64,000 nucleotides of DNA, from contig CAJTDQ010000001.1 in assembly GCA_910574895.1 (NCBI GenBank), positions 248,001 to 312,000 on the forward strand. Direction: 5' to 3'. Below are positions 42,728 through 52,361 of this stretch, one piece after another. How positions within the stretch are numbered: the stretch's first letter is position 1; every line of letters begins with the position of its first letter. Under the pieces are notes generated by a model that was not told the origin of the DNA, made no database searches, and saw only the letters and a program-made list of their open reading frames with translations. The position numbers were made by a program, and so were the translations under genes. Source of the DNA: Eubacteriaceae bacterium. Lineage in GTDB: Bacteria > Bacillota > Clostridia > Lachnospirales > Lachnospiraceae.

Positions 42728-43273
42728 ATGAATATCAAAGAGTATAAAGATTATCTTCGAAAAGAAATAAAGCAAAAAAGAATGCTTATGACCAGAGAAG
42801 AAGTAATAGAAAAAAGTAATATTATCTGTCAGAAAATTGTAAATCATAAAACATACAAAGATAGTGAATGCATTTACTGTTATTATCCTGTTCAAAATGA
42901 AGTAGATATTCTGCCAGTAATGATTCATGCATTAAATAATGGAAAAATCATTGCCCTGCCAAAAGTAATCAATAAACAGGGCGAAATGGTTTTTGCTGAA
43001 ATTGATAATTTAGATAATCTGAAAACAGGTCATTTTAACATTCCAGAACCAATAACTACTGTGCAGGCGAGAAAAGCTGATCTCGTTTTGGTTCCCGGAG
43101 TGGTTTTTTCAAGTAAGGGGAAAAGAATCGGACAGGCAGGAGGATTCTATGATCGTTTCTTAGAAAATAATCATCCCTATACAATTGGTGTGGCATATGA
43201 TTTTCAGATGATGAATGATATAAAAACACAGCCTCATGACATTGATGTATGTGAGGTTATCAGTAATATTTAG
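42728..43273 (+). CDS. 5-formyltetrahydrofolate cyclo-ligase
   Basis: This enzyme uses ATP to convert 5-formyl-THF to 5,10-methenyl-THF, rescuing a folate storage form. The 181-residue protein has the N-terminal KEYKDYLRKEIKQKR nucleotide-binding basic segment, YYPVQNEVDI near 55-65, and the C-terminal signature PGVVFSSKGKRIGQAGGFYDRFL (about 119-141). The start ATG at 42728 lies one base after the DUF896 stop, without a strong ribosome-binding site; an in-frame GTG at 42716 would add four residues. It is followed by miaB after nine bases. Identification is firm. Confidence 0.93.
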   Translation: MNIKEYKDYLRKEIKQKRMLMTREEVIEKSNIICQKIVNHKTYKDSECIYCYYPVQNEVDILPVMIHALNNGKIIALPKVINKQGEMVFAEIDNLDNLKTGHFNIPEPITTVQARKADLVLVPGVVFSSKGKRIGQAGGFYDRFLENNHPYTIGVAYDFQMMNDIKTQPHDIDVCEVISNI

Positions 43274-43282
43274 GAGAATACT

Positions 43283-44689
43283 ATGAGTTTTACAAATGAA
43301 ACTGAAAAACAACAATTTTATATGGACAAGTGCAGAGAAATTGTAAAAAACAAAGAGCAGGCGCTTGGCAGAAAACTGACAGCATGTGTGGTTACTTTTG
43401 GCTGTCAGATGAATTTTAAAGATTCTGAAAAATTAATGGGGATTTTAGCAGAGATTGGTTATGAAGAAACAGATGATGAACATGCTGATCTCGTTTTATA
43501 TAACACATGTACGGTCAGGGAAAACGCCAATCTGAAAATATATGGAAGACTGGGGTATCTTTCAAAAATCAAACAAAAAAATCCGGAAATGATTATCGGG
43601 CTTTGTGGCTGTATGATGCAGGAAGAACATGTCGTAGAAAAATTAAATAAAAGTTATCGGTTTGTCGATATTATTTTTGGAACGCATAATGTATTTTTAC
43701 TGGCAGAACTGTTATATGAAAGATTCATCAGCGGACATAAGATAGAAGATATCTGGGATGGTACAACAGAAATTGTGGAAGACCTTCCAAGTGTCAGAAA
43801 ATACAGTTTCAAATCCGGTGTAAATATCATGTATGGCTGCAACAATTTCTGCAGTTACTGTATTGTTCCTTATGTGAGGGGAAGAGAGCGAAGCAGAAAT
43901 CCGGAAGATATTATTTCCGAAATCAAAGAACTGGTGAGTAATGGTGTCGTAGAAGTTATGCTTTTAGGACAGAATGTGAATTCATACGGAAAAACATTGG
44001 ACAATCCTATTTCTTTTGCACAGTTATTAGAACGAATTGAAGATATTGACGGATTAAAGCGCATTCGATTCATGACTTCCCATCCAAAGGATTTATCCGA
44101 TGAATTAATCGAAGTGATGGCAAAATCCAAAAAGATATGTAAACAGATGCATTTACCTCTGCAGTCGGGAAGTTCCAGATTGTTAGAGATTATGAACAGA
44201 CATTACAATAAAGAACAGTATTTAGTATTGGTTGAAAAGTTAAGAAAAGCAATTCCTGATATTGGAATTACAACAGATATTATTGTTGGATTTCCGGGAG
44301 AAACAGAAGAAGATTTTCTTGAAACACTAGATGTTGTAAAGAAAGCACGTTACGACTCAGCTTTTACATTTATTTATTCGAAACGTTCCGGAACACCTGC
44401 AGCAAAGATGCCTGATCAGGTTCCAGAAGATGTAGTTAAGGATAGATTTGACAGACTGCTCAGTGTGATTAACGAAATTTCCAGAGAAAAAACAGCTGTC
44501 CTAGAGGGAACTACACAGGAAGTTTTAATTGAAGAAGAAAACAAGAAAATAGAAGGTTATGTTTCCGGAAGATTAAGTAACAATTCTGTTGTTCATTTTA
44601 AAGCTTCAAAAGATGATATTGGAAAGATTGTTCATGTTTATCTGAAAGAAGCAAAAGGATTTTATTACATGGGAGAAATGGTGGAATAA
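43283..44689 (+). CDS. miaB: tRNA-2-methylthio-N6-dimethylallyladenosine synthase MiaB
   Basis: MiaB is a radical-SAM enzyme with two iron-sulfur clusters that adds a methylthio group to i6A37 of tRNA. The 468-residue protein has an N-terminal UPF0004 domain with cysteines in TFGCQMNFKDSEKL, YNTCTVRENA and GLCGCM. The radical-SAM motif YGCNNFCSYCIVPYVRGRERSR follows near 177-198 (CxxxCxxC), and a C-terminal TRAM domain binds tRNA. The enzyme that makes its i6A substrate, MiaA, is encoded at 49286-50239, with mutS and mutL between. The ribosome-binding site is AGGAGAA. Identification is firm. Confidence 0.97.
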   Translation: MSFTNETEKQQFYMDKCREIVKNKEQALGRKLTACVVTFGCQMNFKDSEKLMGILAEIGYEETDDEHADLVLYNTCTVRENANLKIYGRLGYLSKIKQKNPEMIIGLCGCMMQEEHVVEKLNKSYRFVDIIFGTHNVFLLAELLYERFISGHKIEDIWDGTTEIVEDLPSVRKYSFKSGVNIMYGCNNFCSYCIVPYVRGRERSRNPEDIISEIKELVSNGVVEVMLLGQNVNSYGKTLDNPISFAQLLERIEDIDGLKRIRFMTSHPKDLSDELIEVMAKSKKICKQMHLPLQSGSSRLLEIMNRHYNKEQYLVLVEKLRKAIPDIGITTDIIVGFPGETEEDFLETLDVVKKARYDSAFTFIYSKRSGTPAAKMPDQVPEDVVKDRFDRLLSVINEISREKTAVLEGTTQEVLIEEENKKIEGYVSGRLSNNSVVHFKASKDDIGKIVHVYLKEAKGFYYMGEMVE

Positions 44690-44691
44690 AA

Positions 44692-47382
44692 ATGAGTTTA
44701 CCGCAAATGATGCAGGATGTATGGGAGAATCATTTTGATGCCCTTACACCGATGATGAAAAATTATTTAGATACAAAAAAGAAACATGATGACTGTATTA
44801 TTTTTTATAGACTGGGCGATTTTTATGAGATGTTCTTTGATGATGCATTAGAAGCCTCAAAAGTTATGGAAATCACATTGACAGGTAAAAGCTGCGGTCT
44901 TGACGAGAGGGCACCTATGTGTGGTGTTCCTTATCATGCAGTCGATACATATATTAACAAATTAGTTACCAGAGGATATAAGGTATGTATTGTAGAGCAG
45001 GCTGAAGACCCGGCAGAAGCAAAGGGACTCGTAAGAAGAGAGGTTGCAAGAATCGTAACTCCAGGTACTAACTTAAATACCAATGCGATAGAAGAAGGGA
45101 AAAACAACTATCTGATGTCCATCGCTTATATCGGAGGAAAGTTTGGCATTTCGATTGCTGATGTTACTACCGGTGACTATTATGTTACAGAAGTGTATTC
45201 GGAGAGAAATGTCGTAGATGAAATCAATAAGTTTATGCCAAGCGAAATCATATGTAATCATGCTTTTTTAATGTGTGGTATGGATATTGATGATATCAAA
45301 AACAGATTATCTATTTCTGTTTTTGAGTTAGAGGAATGGTATTTTGATGAAGATAACTGCAGTGAAGTATTAAAAGACCATTTTGGAATTATCGACCTGG
45401 CAGGTCTCGGTATTTCTGAGATGTCTCTTGCAGTGATTGCTTCCGGTTCTTTATTGAAATATCTCTATGAGACACAGAAAAACTCTTTATCACATCTATC
45501 CAAATTAGTTCCGTACTCGACGAGTACATTTATGATTCTGGATACTTCTACCAGACGGAATCTGGAATTGTGTGAGACTTTGAGAGAAAAGCAGAAGAGG
45601 GGTTCTTTATTATGGGTGCTTGATAAAACAAAAACGGCTATGGGTGCGAGAACGCTCCGTGGCTACATTGAACAGCCTCTGATTTCCAAAGAGGAAATTA
45701 CGAATAGACAAAAGGTGATAGAGGAATTAAACAAATCAATTATTACAAGAGATGAACTGAGAGAATATCTGTCTCCAATTTATGATTTAGAGAGACTTTT
45801 AAGTAAAATTTCTTATAAATCAGCAAATCCAAGAGATTTAATTGCTTTTAAAACTTCATTGGAAATGCTGCCACATATTAAGAATATTATCAGTGATTTT
45901 AAATCACCTTTATTTATAGAATTATATAATCAGTTAGATACTTTAGAGGATATTTCTTCTTTAATCAGGGAATCTATTACAGACGATCCACCGATTAATA
46001 TTAAAGAAGGAAGCATTATCCGTACAGGATTTCATGAAGAAATTGACAGGCTTCGTGCAGCAAAAACCGAAGGGAAAGGCTGGCTTGCAGATTTAGAAGC
46101 AGAAGAAAAAGAGAAGACAGGAATCAATAAGTTAAAAATAAAGTTTAACAAAGTTTTTGGGTATTATATAGAGGTATCAAACTCTTTTAAAGATTTAGTT
46201 CCTGATTATTATGTTAGAAAACAGACATTGACAAATGCCGAAAGATTTACGACAGACAAATTAAAAGAACTGGAAGAAGTGATTGTAGGTGCTGAGGATA
46301 AACTCTTTTCTCTGGAATATAACATCTTCACTTCTGTGAGAGATGAAATTTTCCGTCAGATTAACAGAATCCAAATGACAGCAAAAGCAATTGCTAAAAT
46401 TGATGTCTTTGCATCTTTAGCTTATGTGGCAGAACGTAATCATTATGTAAAACCGAAAATTAATGAAAAAGGGCTGATAGACATTAAAGATGGCAGGCAT
46501 CCTGTTGTTGAGAAGATGATGCCGGATAATATGTTTATTTCAAATAATACATACTTAGACGTAAATAAAAACCGGCTGTCTATTATTACCGGTCCGAATA
46601 TGGCAGGTAAGTCCACTTATATGAGACAGACTGCATTAATCGTACTGATGGCACAGATTGGTTCTTATGTTCCTGCAAAAGAGGCAAACATATCTATCTG
46701 TGACAAAATTTTCACACGTGTAGGTGCATCTGATGACTTGGCAAGTGGACAAAGTACCTTTATGGTGGAAATGACAGAAGTTGCAAATATTCTGAGAAAC
46801 GCCACGGCTGACAGTTTGTTAATCTTAGATGAAATCGGTCGTGGGACAAGCACCTTTGACGGACTGAGTATTGCCTGGGCAGTGGTAGAACATATCTGCG
46901 ATAAAAAGATTTTAGGTGCAAAGACATTGTTTGCTACCCATTATCATGAACTGACAGAGTTAGAAGGCACACTTCCCGGTGTAAACAATTACTGCATCAG
47001 CGTAAAAGAACAGGGGGATGATATTGTATTCCTGAGAAAAATTATTAAAGGCGGTGCAGACCAGAGTTATGGTATTCAGGTGGCAAAGTTAGCAGGTGTT
47101 CCTGAAAGTGTACTAAACAGGGCAAAAGAGCTGGTAGTTGAACTGAGTAATGCAGACATTACTACAAGAGCAAAAGATATTGCTGCCGGATTACAGCTGG
47201 GAAGTAATGTTTTACCCGGAATGAATGATGATTTAGAGGCACATCAGATGACATTATTTGCTGCAATGAATGAAAATGCAATTATCAGTGAAATTGAAGA
47301 ATTAAATTTAGGTGAAATGACACCAATTGATGGATTAAACTATTTATACAAATTACAGAACCAATTAAAAAACCGTTGGTAA
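44692..47382 (+). CDS. mutS: DNA mismatch repair protein MutS
   Basis: MutS recognises base mismatches and starts repair with MutL. The 896-residue protein has the mismatch-reading Phe-x-Glu in GDFYEMFFDDA (about 42-52), the lever and clamp regions, and a C-terminal ABC-type ATPase with Walker A GPNMAGKST near 636 and Walker B LLILDEIGRGTSTFDG near 710-725. The C-terminal ~90 residues include a MSH tail. The ATG at 44692 follows miaB by two bases with GGTGG upstream. mutL follows after 14 bases. Identification is firm. Confidence 0.97.
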   Translation: MSLPQMMQDVWENHFDALTPMMKNYLDTKKKHDDCIIFYRLGDFYEMFFDDALEASKVMEITLTGKSCGLDERAPMCGVPYHAVDTYINKLVTRGYKVCIVEQAEDPAEAKGLVRREVARIVTPGTNLNTNAIEEGKNNYLMSIAYIGGKFGISIADVTTGDYYVTEVYSERNVVDEINKFMPSEIICNHAFLMCGMDIDDIKNRLSISVFELEEWYFDEDNCSEVLKDHFGIIDLAGLGISEMSLAVIASGSLLKYLYETQKNSLSHLSKLVPYSTSTFMILDTSTRRNLELCETLREKQKRGSLLWVLDKTKTAMGARTLRGYIEQPLISKEEITNRQKVIEELNKSIITRDELREYLSPIYDLERLLSKISYKSANPRDLIAFKTSLEMLPHIKNIISDFKSPLFIELYNQLDTLEDISSLIRESITDDPPINIKEGSIIRTGFHEEIDRLRAAKTEGKGWLADLEAEEKEKTGINKLKIKFNKVFGYYIEVSNSFKDLVPDYYVRKQTLTNAERFTTDKLKELEEVIVGAEDKLFSLEYNIFTSVRDEIFRQINRIQMTAKAIAKIDVFASLAYVAERNHYVKPKINEKGLIDIKDGRHPVVEKMMPDNMFISNNTYLDVNKNRLSIITGPNMAGKSTYMRQTALIVLMAQIGSYVPAKEANISICDKIFTRVGASDDLASGQSTFMVEMTEVANILRNATADSLLILDEIGRGTSTFDGLSIAWAVVEHICDKKILGAKTLFATHYHELTELEGTLPGVNNYCISVKEQGDDIVFLRKIIKGGADQSYGIQVAKLAGVPESVLNRAKELVVELSNADITTRAKDIAAGLQLGSNVLPGMNDDLEAHQMTLFAAMNENAIISEIEELNLGEMTPIDGLNYLYKLQNQLKNRW

Positions 47383-47396
47383 AATAAAGGAAGACT

Positions 47397-49277
47397 ATGG
47401 GTAATATAAGAGAACTGGATCAAAGCACAATTAATCAAATAGCGGCAGGAGAAGTTGTTGAAAGACCTTCATCAATTGTAAAAGAGTTGATGGAAAATTC
47501 TATTGATGCAGGTGCGACAATGATTTCTATCGAAATTGAAGAAGGCGGAACGAAATCTATCCGTATTACAGACAATGGAAAAGGCATCGAAAAAGATGAT
47601 GTCCGCATTGCCTTTCTGCGCCATACGACAAGTAAAATCAAAACTGCACTGGATCTTTTAAGCGTTTCTTCTTTGGGATTCCGTGGTGAAGCATTATCCA
47701 GTATCGCCGCTGTATGTCAGGTAGAGTTATTAACCAGAACATCTTCAAATATGGAAGGAATCCGTTACCGTATCGAAGGCGGAAAAGAAGTGGGATATGA
47801 AGAGATTGGTATTCCTGTAGGTACTACGTTCATTATTAATAATATTTTTTTCAATACCCCTGCCAGACGTAAGTTCTTACGGACTGCCCAAACAGAATCA
47901 GGATATGTTTCTGATATTGTGGAGAAAATTGCTCTTTCTCATCCGGAGATTTCCATCAGCTTTAAAAGTAATGGAAAAGTGAGGGTGCATACATCGGGAA
48001 ATGGCAGTCTAAAAGATGTTATCTATAGCATTTATGGAAAAGAAATTATTGAAAATATTATTGAAATCAATGAACACAATGATTTTATGACGATTACAGG
48101 TTATATTGGAAAAGCGATTGTTTCCAAAGGAAACAGAACTTTTGAGAATTATTTTATTAATGGCAGATATATTAAAAGTAACATTATTTCCAAAGCGATA
48201 GAAGATGGATATAAATTCATATTAATGCAGCACAAATATCCATTTACTGTACTGAACTTTGAAATTAATCCGGAATTTTTAGATGTTAATGTACATCCGT
48301 CTAAAATGGAACTTCGTTTTAGAAAATCTGAGAAAATTTATCCGATGATTTCAGAATGTATCAATGATACATTAATTGAGAAACCAAATATTATAGATGT
48401 AAAATTAGAAAAAGAATCTGAGAAAAGAGCAAATATAAAATATATGCCGGAGCCTTTTGAAACCAAAAGGCAGCATATCTTAGGTGATACAGACGATAGC
48501 GATCATGTTGTACGGGAAGAAACAATTTACAATAAACCATCTGTTACCCCTTCCGTAATGAAAGAAACAAACAAATATAATGTTCAAAATCTGCCAGAGG
48601 TTTCACAGAATGATACCTTGAAGACGGATGAGAAAGTATCAGCTCCCCTTCAGCAGGAAGTGACAGATGTATATGAAAACTTTTTAAGTGATATTGCAAA
48701 ACCGAAACATAATATTATCGGACAGGTTTTTGATACTTACTGGATTGTACAGTATAACGAAAAAATGTATATTATTGACCAGCATGCTGCTCATGAGAAG
48801 GTCATGTTTGAATCACTCATGGAAAAACGCAAAACCGGACAGATTCATACACAGATGATAAGCCCGCCGATTATTTTAAATCTCTCTATGAATGAAGCAG
48901 ATTTAATTCAGCGGTATTTACAGAATTTTAAAGAAATCGGTTTTGAAATTGAACCTTTTGGTGGACAGGATTTTGCAGTAAGAGGTGTTCCAACTGATCT
49001 TTATACTTTAGATAGTCAGGAAGTTTTAATGGAGATTATTGATAACCTTTCCAATGAAAGTGCGAAAATGTCACCGGATATCCTGACAGATAAAATAGCT
49101 TCAATGTCCTGCAAGGCTGCTGTAAAAGGAAATAACAGAATGTCTTTTAGAGAAGCCGATGAACTGATTACGCAGTTATTATCTTTAGAGAACCCTTATA
49201 ACTGTCCTCATGGAAGACCAACAATTATCTCCATGAGTAAATATGAATTAGAGAAGAAATTCAAGAGAATTATTTAG
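47397..49277 (+). CDS. mutL: DNA mismatch repair protein MutL (endonuclease type)
   Basis: MutL couples MutS to downstream repair. The 626-residue protein has an N-terminal GHKL ATPase: IAAGEVVERPSSIVKELMENSIDAGA (about 11-36), DNGKGI near 58 and GFRGEALSSIAAV near 93. A low-complexity linker (about 330-430) leads to the C-terminal dimerisation domain containing DQHAAHEKVMFE. That sequence fits the DQHAx2Ex4E metal-binding motif of MutL proteins with intrinsic nicking activity, as expected for a bacterium without MutH. The ribosome-binding site is AAGGAAG. Identification is firm. Confidence 0.97.
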   Translation: MGNIRELDQSTINQIAAGEVVERPSSIVKELMENSIDAGATMISIEIEEGGTKSIRITDNGKGIEKDDVRIAFLRHTTSKIKTALDLLSVSSLGFRGEALSSIAAVCQVELLTRTSSNMEGIRYRIEGGKEVGYEEIGIPVGTTFIINNIFFNTPARRKFLRTAQTESGYVSDIVEKIALSHPEISISFKSNGKVRVHTSGNGSLKDVIYSIYGKEIIENIIEINEHNDFMTITGYIGKAIVSKGNRTFENYFINGRYIKSNIISKAIEDGYKFILMQHKYPFTVLNFEINPEFLDVNVHPSKMELRFRKSEKIYPMISECINDTLIEKPNIIDVKLEKESEKRANIKYMPEPFETKRQHILGDTDDSDHVVREETIYNKPSVTPSVMKETNKYNVQNLPEVSQNDTLKTDEKVSAPLQQEVTDVYENFLSDIAKPKHNIIGQVFDTYWIVQYNEKMYIIDQHAAHEKVMFESLMEKRKTGQIHTQMISPPIILNLSMNEADLIQRYLQNFKEIGFEIEPFGGQDFAVRGVPTDLYTLDSQEVLMEIIDNLSNESAKMSPDILTDKIASMSCKAAVKGNNRMSFREADELITQLLSLENPYNCPHGRPTIISMSKYELEKKFKRII

Positions 49278-49285
49278 GAGTTTTT

Positions 49286-50239
49286 ATGAACGAATTAGTT
49301 ATCCTGACCGGTCCTACAGCCGTTGGAAAAACTGAACTTTCCATTGCATTGGCAAAACGAATTCATGGTGAAATCATTAGTGCTGATTCTATTCAGGTAT
49401 ATAAAAGAATGAATATCGGCTCTGCCAAAATCACGAAAGAGGAAATGCAGGGAGTAAAGCACTATCTGATTGATGTTTTAGATCCTAAAGATGCATTTAA
49501 CGTCCATATATTTCAGAAGATGGCAAAAGAGGCCGTTTCAGAGATTCAAAACAAAGGGAAAATTCCAATCATCGTAGGAGGAACCGGGTTTTATATTCAG
49601 GCTCTTTTATATGATATTCATTTTGATGAGACCGATAATGAACATGAATACCGCAAACAATTAGAACAGATAGCATCTGACAAAGGTAATGAATATCTGT
49701 ATCAGATGTTAAAAGAAATCGACCCGCTTTCCGCAGAGGAGATACATTTTAATAATACTAAGCGTGTAATCCGTGCATTAGAATATTATCATGATACCGG
49801 CAAAACGATTTCCAGTCACAATTATGAACAGCGGGGAAATCAGTCTCCATATAATTTTGCCTATTTTGTTTTGAATGATAAAAGAGAACTTCTTTACCAG
49901 AGAATCGAAGAGCGTGTAGATATCATGTTAAAGAACGGACTGATAGAAGAAGTAAAAGAACTTCTTGCCCACGGATGTGATGCAGATATGGTTTCCATGC
50001 AGGGGATTGGATATAAAGAAGTAGTAAACCATCTTGAAAACAATATATCGCTGGAAGATACTGCTGAATTGATTAAAAAGAACACAAGGCACTTTGCCAA
50101 AAGACAGCTTACATGGTTTCGTAGAGAAAAAGATGTATGTATGATAAACATTGATGATTTTGAATATAATCAGGAAAAAATATTAGCAGAAATGCTTATG
50201 AATTTGAAAAAAAGAAACATAATAAAGGATGAGATATGA
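49286..50239 (+). CDS. miaA: tRNA dimethylallyltransferase MiaA
   Basis: MiaA attaches the isopentenyl group to A37 of tRNAs reading UNN codons; MiaB then adds the methylthio group. The 317-residue protein has a P-loop GPTAVGKTELS (residues 8-18), the DSIQVYK motif near 34-40 and GGTGFYIQALL near 96-106. It starts nine bases after mutL and its last four bases overlap the ynbB start (ATGA). The gene hfq, often found after miaA, is not present here. Identification is firm. Confidence 0.96.
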   Translation: MNELVILTGPTAVGKTELSIALAKRIHGEIISADSIQVYKRMNIGSAKITKEEMQGVKHYLIDVLDPKDAFNVHIFQKMAKEAVSEIQNKGKIPIIVGGTGFYIQALLYDIHFDETDNEHEYRKQLEQIASDKGNEYLYQMLKEIDPLSAEEIHFNNTKRVIRALEYYHDTGKTISSHNYEQRGNQSPYNFAYFVLNDKRELLYQRIEERVDIMLKNGLIEEVKELLAHGCDADMVSMQGIGYKEVVNHLENNISLEDTAELIKKNTRHFAKRQLTWFRREKDVCMINIDDFEYNQEKILAEMLMNLKKRNIIKDEI

Positions 50240-51519
50240 GTGAATTAAAAGATATGTACAGACAGATGGGAATTGATGAAAAAGTTTTAGAAATTTCAGA
50301 TAAAATCATTTCTGATTTGTCACAAAGATTTCAAGAAATAGACAAAATTGCAGAGTACAATCAATTAAAGGTAATGTCTGCATTCCATAAAAATAAAGTA
50401 GCGGAAGCACATTTTGCCCCAACGACAGGATATGGGTATAATGATTTAGGACGTGATACTCTTGAAAAAGTATACGCAGATGTTTTTCATACGGAAGATG
50501 CATTGGTCAGACCACAGATAACCTGTGGAACGCATGCACTTGGCATTGCTTTATCAGCAAACTTGCGTCCCGGAGATCAATTGATGTACATAAGCGGAAA
50601 ACCATATGATACGTTAGAAGAGGTTATTGGTATCAGACCATCTACGGGAAGCCTTGCAGAATATGGCATTACATATGACCAGGTTGATTTATTGGATAAT
50701 GGTGATTTTGATTATGATGGAATCAAATCAAAACTGGGTGGTGTCACTATGGTCGGAATCCAACGTTCCAAAGGATATGCTACAAGACCTACTTTATCTG
50801 TAGAAAAAATCGGTCAGGTGACCTCTTTTATAAAAGAAATCAACCCGGATATTATTGTTATGGTTGATAACTGCTATGGAGAATTTGTTGAGACAAGAGA
50901 GCCTTCTGATGTTGGTGTAGATATGATTGTCGGTTCTCTTATCAAGAATCCGGGAGGAGGTCTTGCACCAATTGGCGGATATATCTGCGGAACAAAAAAA
51001 TGTGTAAAGAATTGTGCTTACCGTCTTACCACACCGGGACTTGGAAAAGAAGTTGGTGCCAACCTCGGCGTAATGAGTTTACTGTATCAAGGATTGTTTT
51101 TAGCACCGACTGTTGTATCAGGAGCATTAAAAGGTGCAATCTTTGCGGCAAATTTGTTTGAACAGTTTGATTTTAAGGTTATTCCTGATGGCAGGGAAAG
51201 CAGGCATGATATTATTCAGGCAATTGAGTTTGGAAATCCCGATTGTGTCATTGCTTTCTGCAAAGGAATTCAGGCAGCCGCACCGGTAGACAGTTATCTG
51301 ACCCCTGAGCCTTGGGATATGCCCGGATATGATGCACCGGTCATTATGGCGGCAGGGGCATTTGTGTCAGGTTCTTCGATTGAGCTGAGTGCAGACGGTC
51401 CAATGAAACCTCCGTATGCAGTATATTTTCAGGGTGGATTAACATGGCAGCACGCAAAACTTGGTATTTTGAAAGCATTTCAGAATATGATAAATGACGA
51501 ATTAATTACTATTTCGTAA
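50236..51519 (+). CDS. ynbB: YnbB-type PLP-dependent protein (methionine gamma-lyase-like family)
   Basis: This belongs to a cysteine/methionine-metabolism-like PLP family of unassigned reaction, once labelled 'aluminium resistance protein'. The 427-residue protein has VRPQITCGTHALGIALSANLRPGD (about 87-110), a VDNCYGEFVETREPSDVGVDMIVGSLIKNPGGG stretch (about 212-244) with the likely PLP lysine in SLIKNPGGG, and PGLGKEVGANLG further on. It overlaps miaA by four bases. miaA-(hfq)-ynbB order is typical of Firmicutes. The family assignment is firm; the substrate is not known. Confidence 0.9.
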   Translation: MSELKDMYRQMGIDEKVLEISDKIISDLSQRFQEIDKIAEYNQLKVMSAFHKNKVAEAHFAPTTGYGYNDLGRDTLEKVYADVFHTEDALVRPQITCGTHALGIALSANLRPGDQLMYISGKPYDTLEEVIGIRPSTGSLAEYGITYDQVDLLDNGDFDYDGIKSKLGGVTMVGIQRSKGYATRPTLSVEKIGQVTSFIKEINPDIIVMVDNCYGEFVETREPSDVGVDMIVGSLIKNPGGGLAPIGGYICGTKKCVKNCAYRLTTPGLGKEVGANLGVMSLLYQGLFLAPTVVSGALKGAIFAANLFEQFDFKVIPDGRESRHDIIQAIEFGNPDCVIAFCKGIQAAAPVDSYLTPEPWDMPGYDAPVIMAAGAFVSGSSIELSADGPMKPPYAVYFQGGLTWQHAKLGILKAFQNMINDELITIS

Positions 51520-51555
51520 CATTTTGTTATTATTACCCTTTTATTGGAAAAAACA

Positions 51556-51584
51556 TATACACATAAATTTTATTGTGCTACAAT
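51556..51584 (+). promoter_or_regulatory. Predicted promoter of radC (extended -10)
   Basis: TATACA (51556-51561), a 17-base spacer, and TGC-TACAAT (51576-51584). The -10 lies in a palindrome TATTGT-GCT-ACAATA (51571-51585). A leader of about 60 bases to the radC ATG would follow. Confidence 0.5.
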
Positions 51585-51651
51585 AGTTAAGATTAATATT
51601 TCTTCAATAAGTTTTTCCCTTTGTACTCGGAGAGAACAGAGATGGAGGAAT

Positions 51652-52338
51652 ATGAATATTATTGAAACTTTACCCAAAGAAGAAAGGCCTTATGAAAAGT
51701 GTCTCAAATATGGAACTGCAGCAATGACAGACATTGAACTGCTGGCAATTATTTTAAGGACAGGCACAAAAGGCTGCAATGTGAAAGATCTGGCAGTTAA
51801 ACTATTAAAGAATGATGAAGGGACAATCAGTGTATTATCTCTTACGCATCTTTCTTTGGAAGAATTGTTAAAGATTAACGGTGTCGGAAAGGTGAAAGCC
51901 ATCCAGATATTATGTGTGTTAGAACTGGCAAAACGTATATCAAAAACCAGTTTTAATAATACCACAAAATATAATACTGCTGAAATTATTGCCGGATATT
52001 ATATGGAACAGTTAAGGCATTTAGAACAGGAAAATTTGTATGTAATGTTTCTTGATACAAAATGCAAATTAATTAAGGACAAGCTTATCAGTTCCGGAAC
52101 AATCAATCAGTCACTTGTTTCTCCAAGGGAAATATTTGTAGAGGCACTTCGATGTAATTGTGTAAATATCATTTTGGTACATAATCATCCAAGTGGAGAC
52201 CCAACCCCCAGCAGAGAAGATTTAAAAAGTACAGAAAGGGTAAAAAATGCAGGAAAGATTATAGGTATACGGTTGTTAGACCATATAATAATAGGGGATA
52301 ATACTTATTGTAGTCTAAACGAATCCGGCCAAATATAA
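51652..52338 (+). CDS. radC: RadC family protein (MPN/JAMM domain)
   Basis: RadC proteins have a helix-hairpin-helix region and a JAMM metalloprotease-like domain; the once proposed DNA repair role is doubtful and the function is unknown. The 228-residue protein starts MNIIETLPKEERPYEKCLKY, has the HhH-like LLKINGVGKVKAIQIL near 77-92 and the JAMM motif HNHPSGDPTPSRED near 179-192 (HxHx7-10D). The ATG at 51652 has TGGAGGAA upstream. radC beside mreB is a widespread arrangement. Family identification is firm. Confidence 0.94.
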   Translation: MNIIETLPKEERPYEKCLKYGTAAMTDIELLAIILRTGTKGCNVKDLAVKLLKNDEGTISVLSLTHLSLEELLKINGVGKVKAIQILCVLELAKRISKTSFNNTTKYNTAEIIAGYYMEQLRHLEQENLYVMFLDTKCKLIKDKLISSGTINQSLVSPREIFVEALRCNCVNIILVHNHPSGDPTPSREDLKSTERVKNAGKIIGIRLLDHIIIGDNTYCSLNESGQI

Positions 52339-52361
52339 ACCTAAAACGGAAAGGATATAAT

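Noticed and set aside
51544-51651. N-terminal extension of radC upstream of 51652
   Set aside because: The extra residues span the predicted promoter and do not resemble RadC; the ATG at 51652 has TGGAGGAA.
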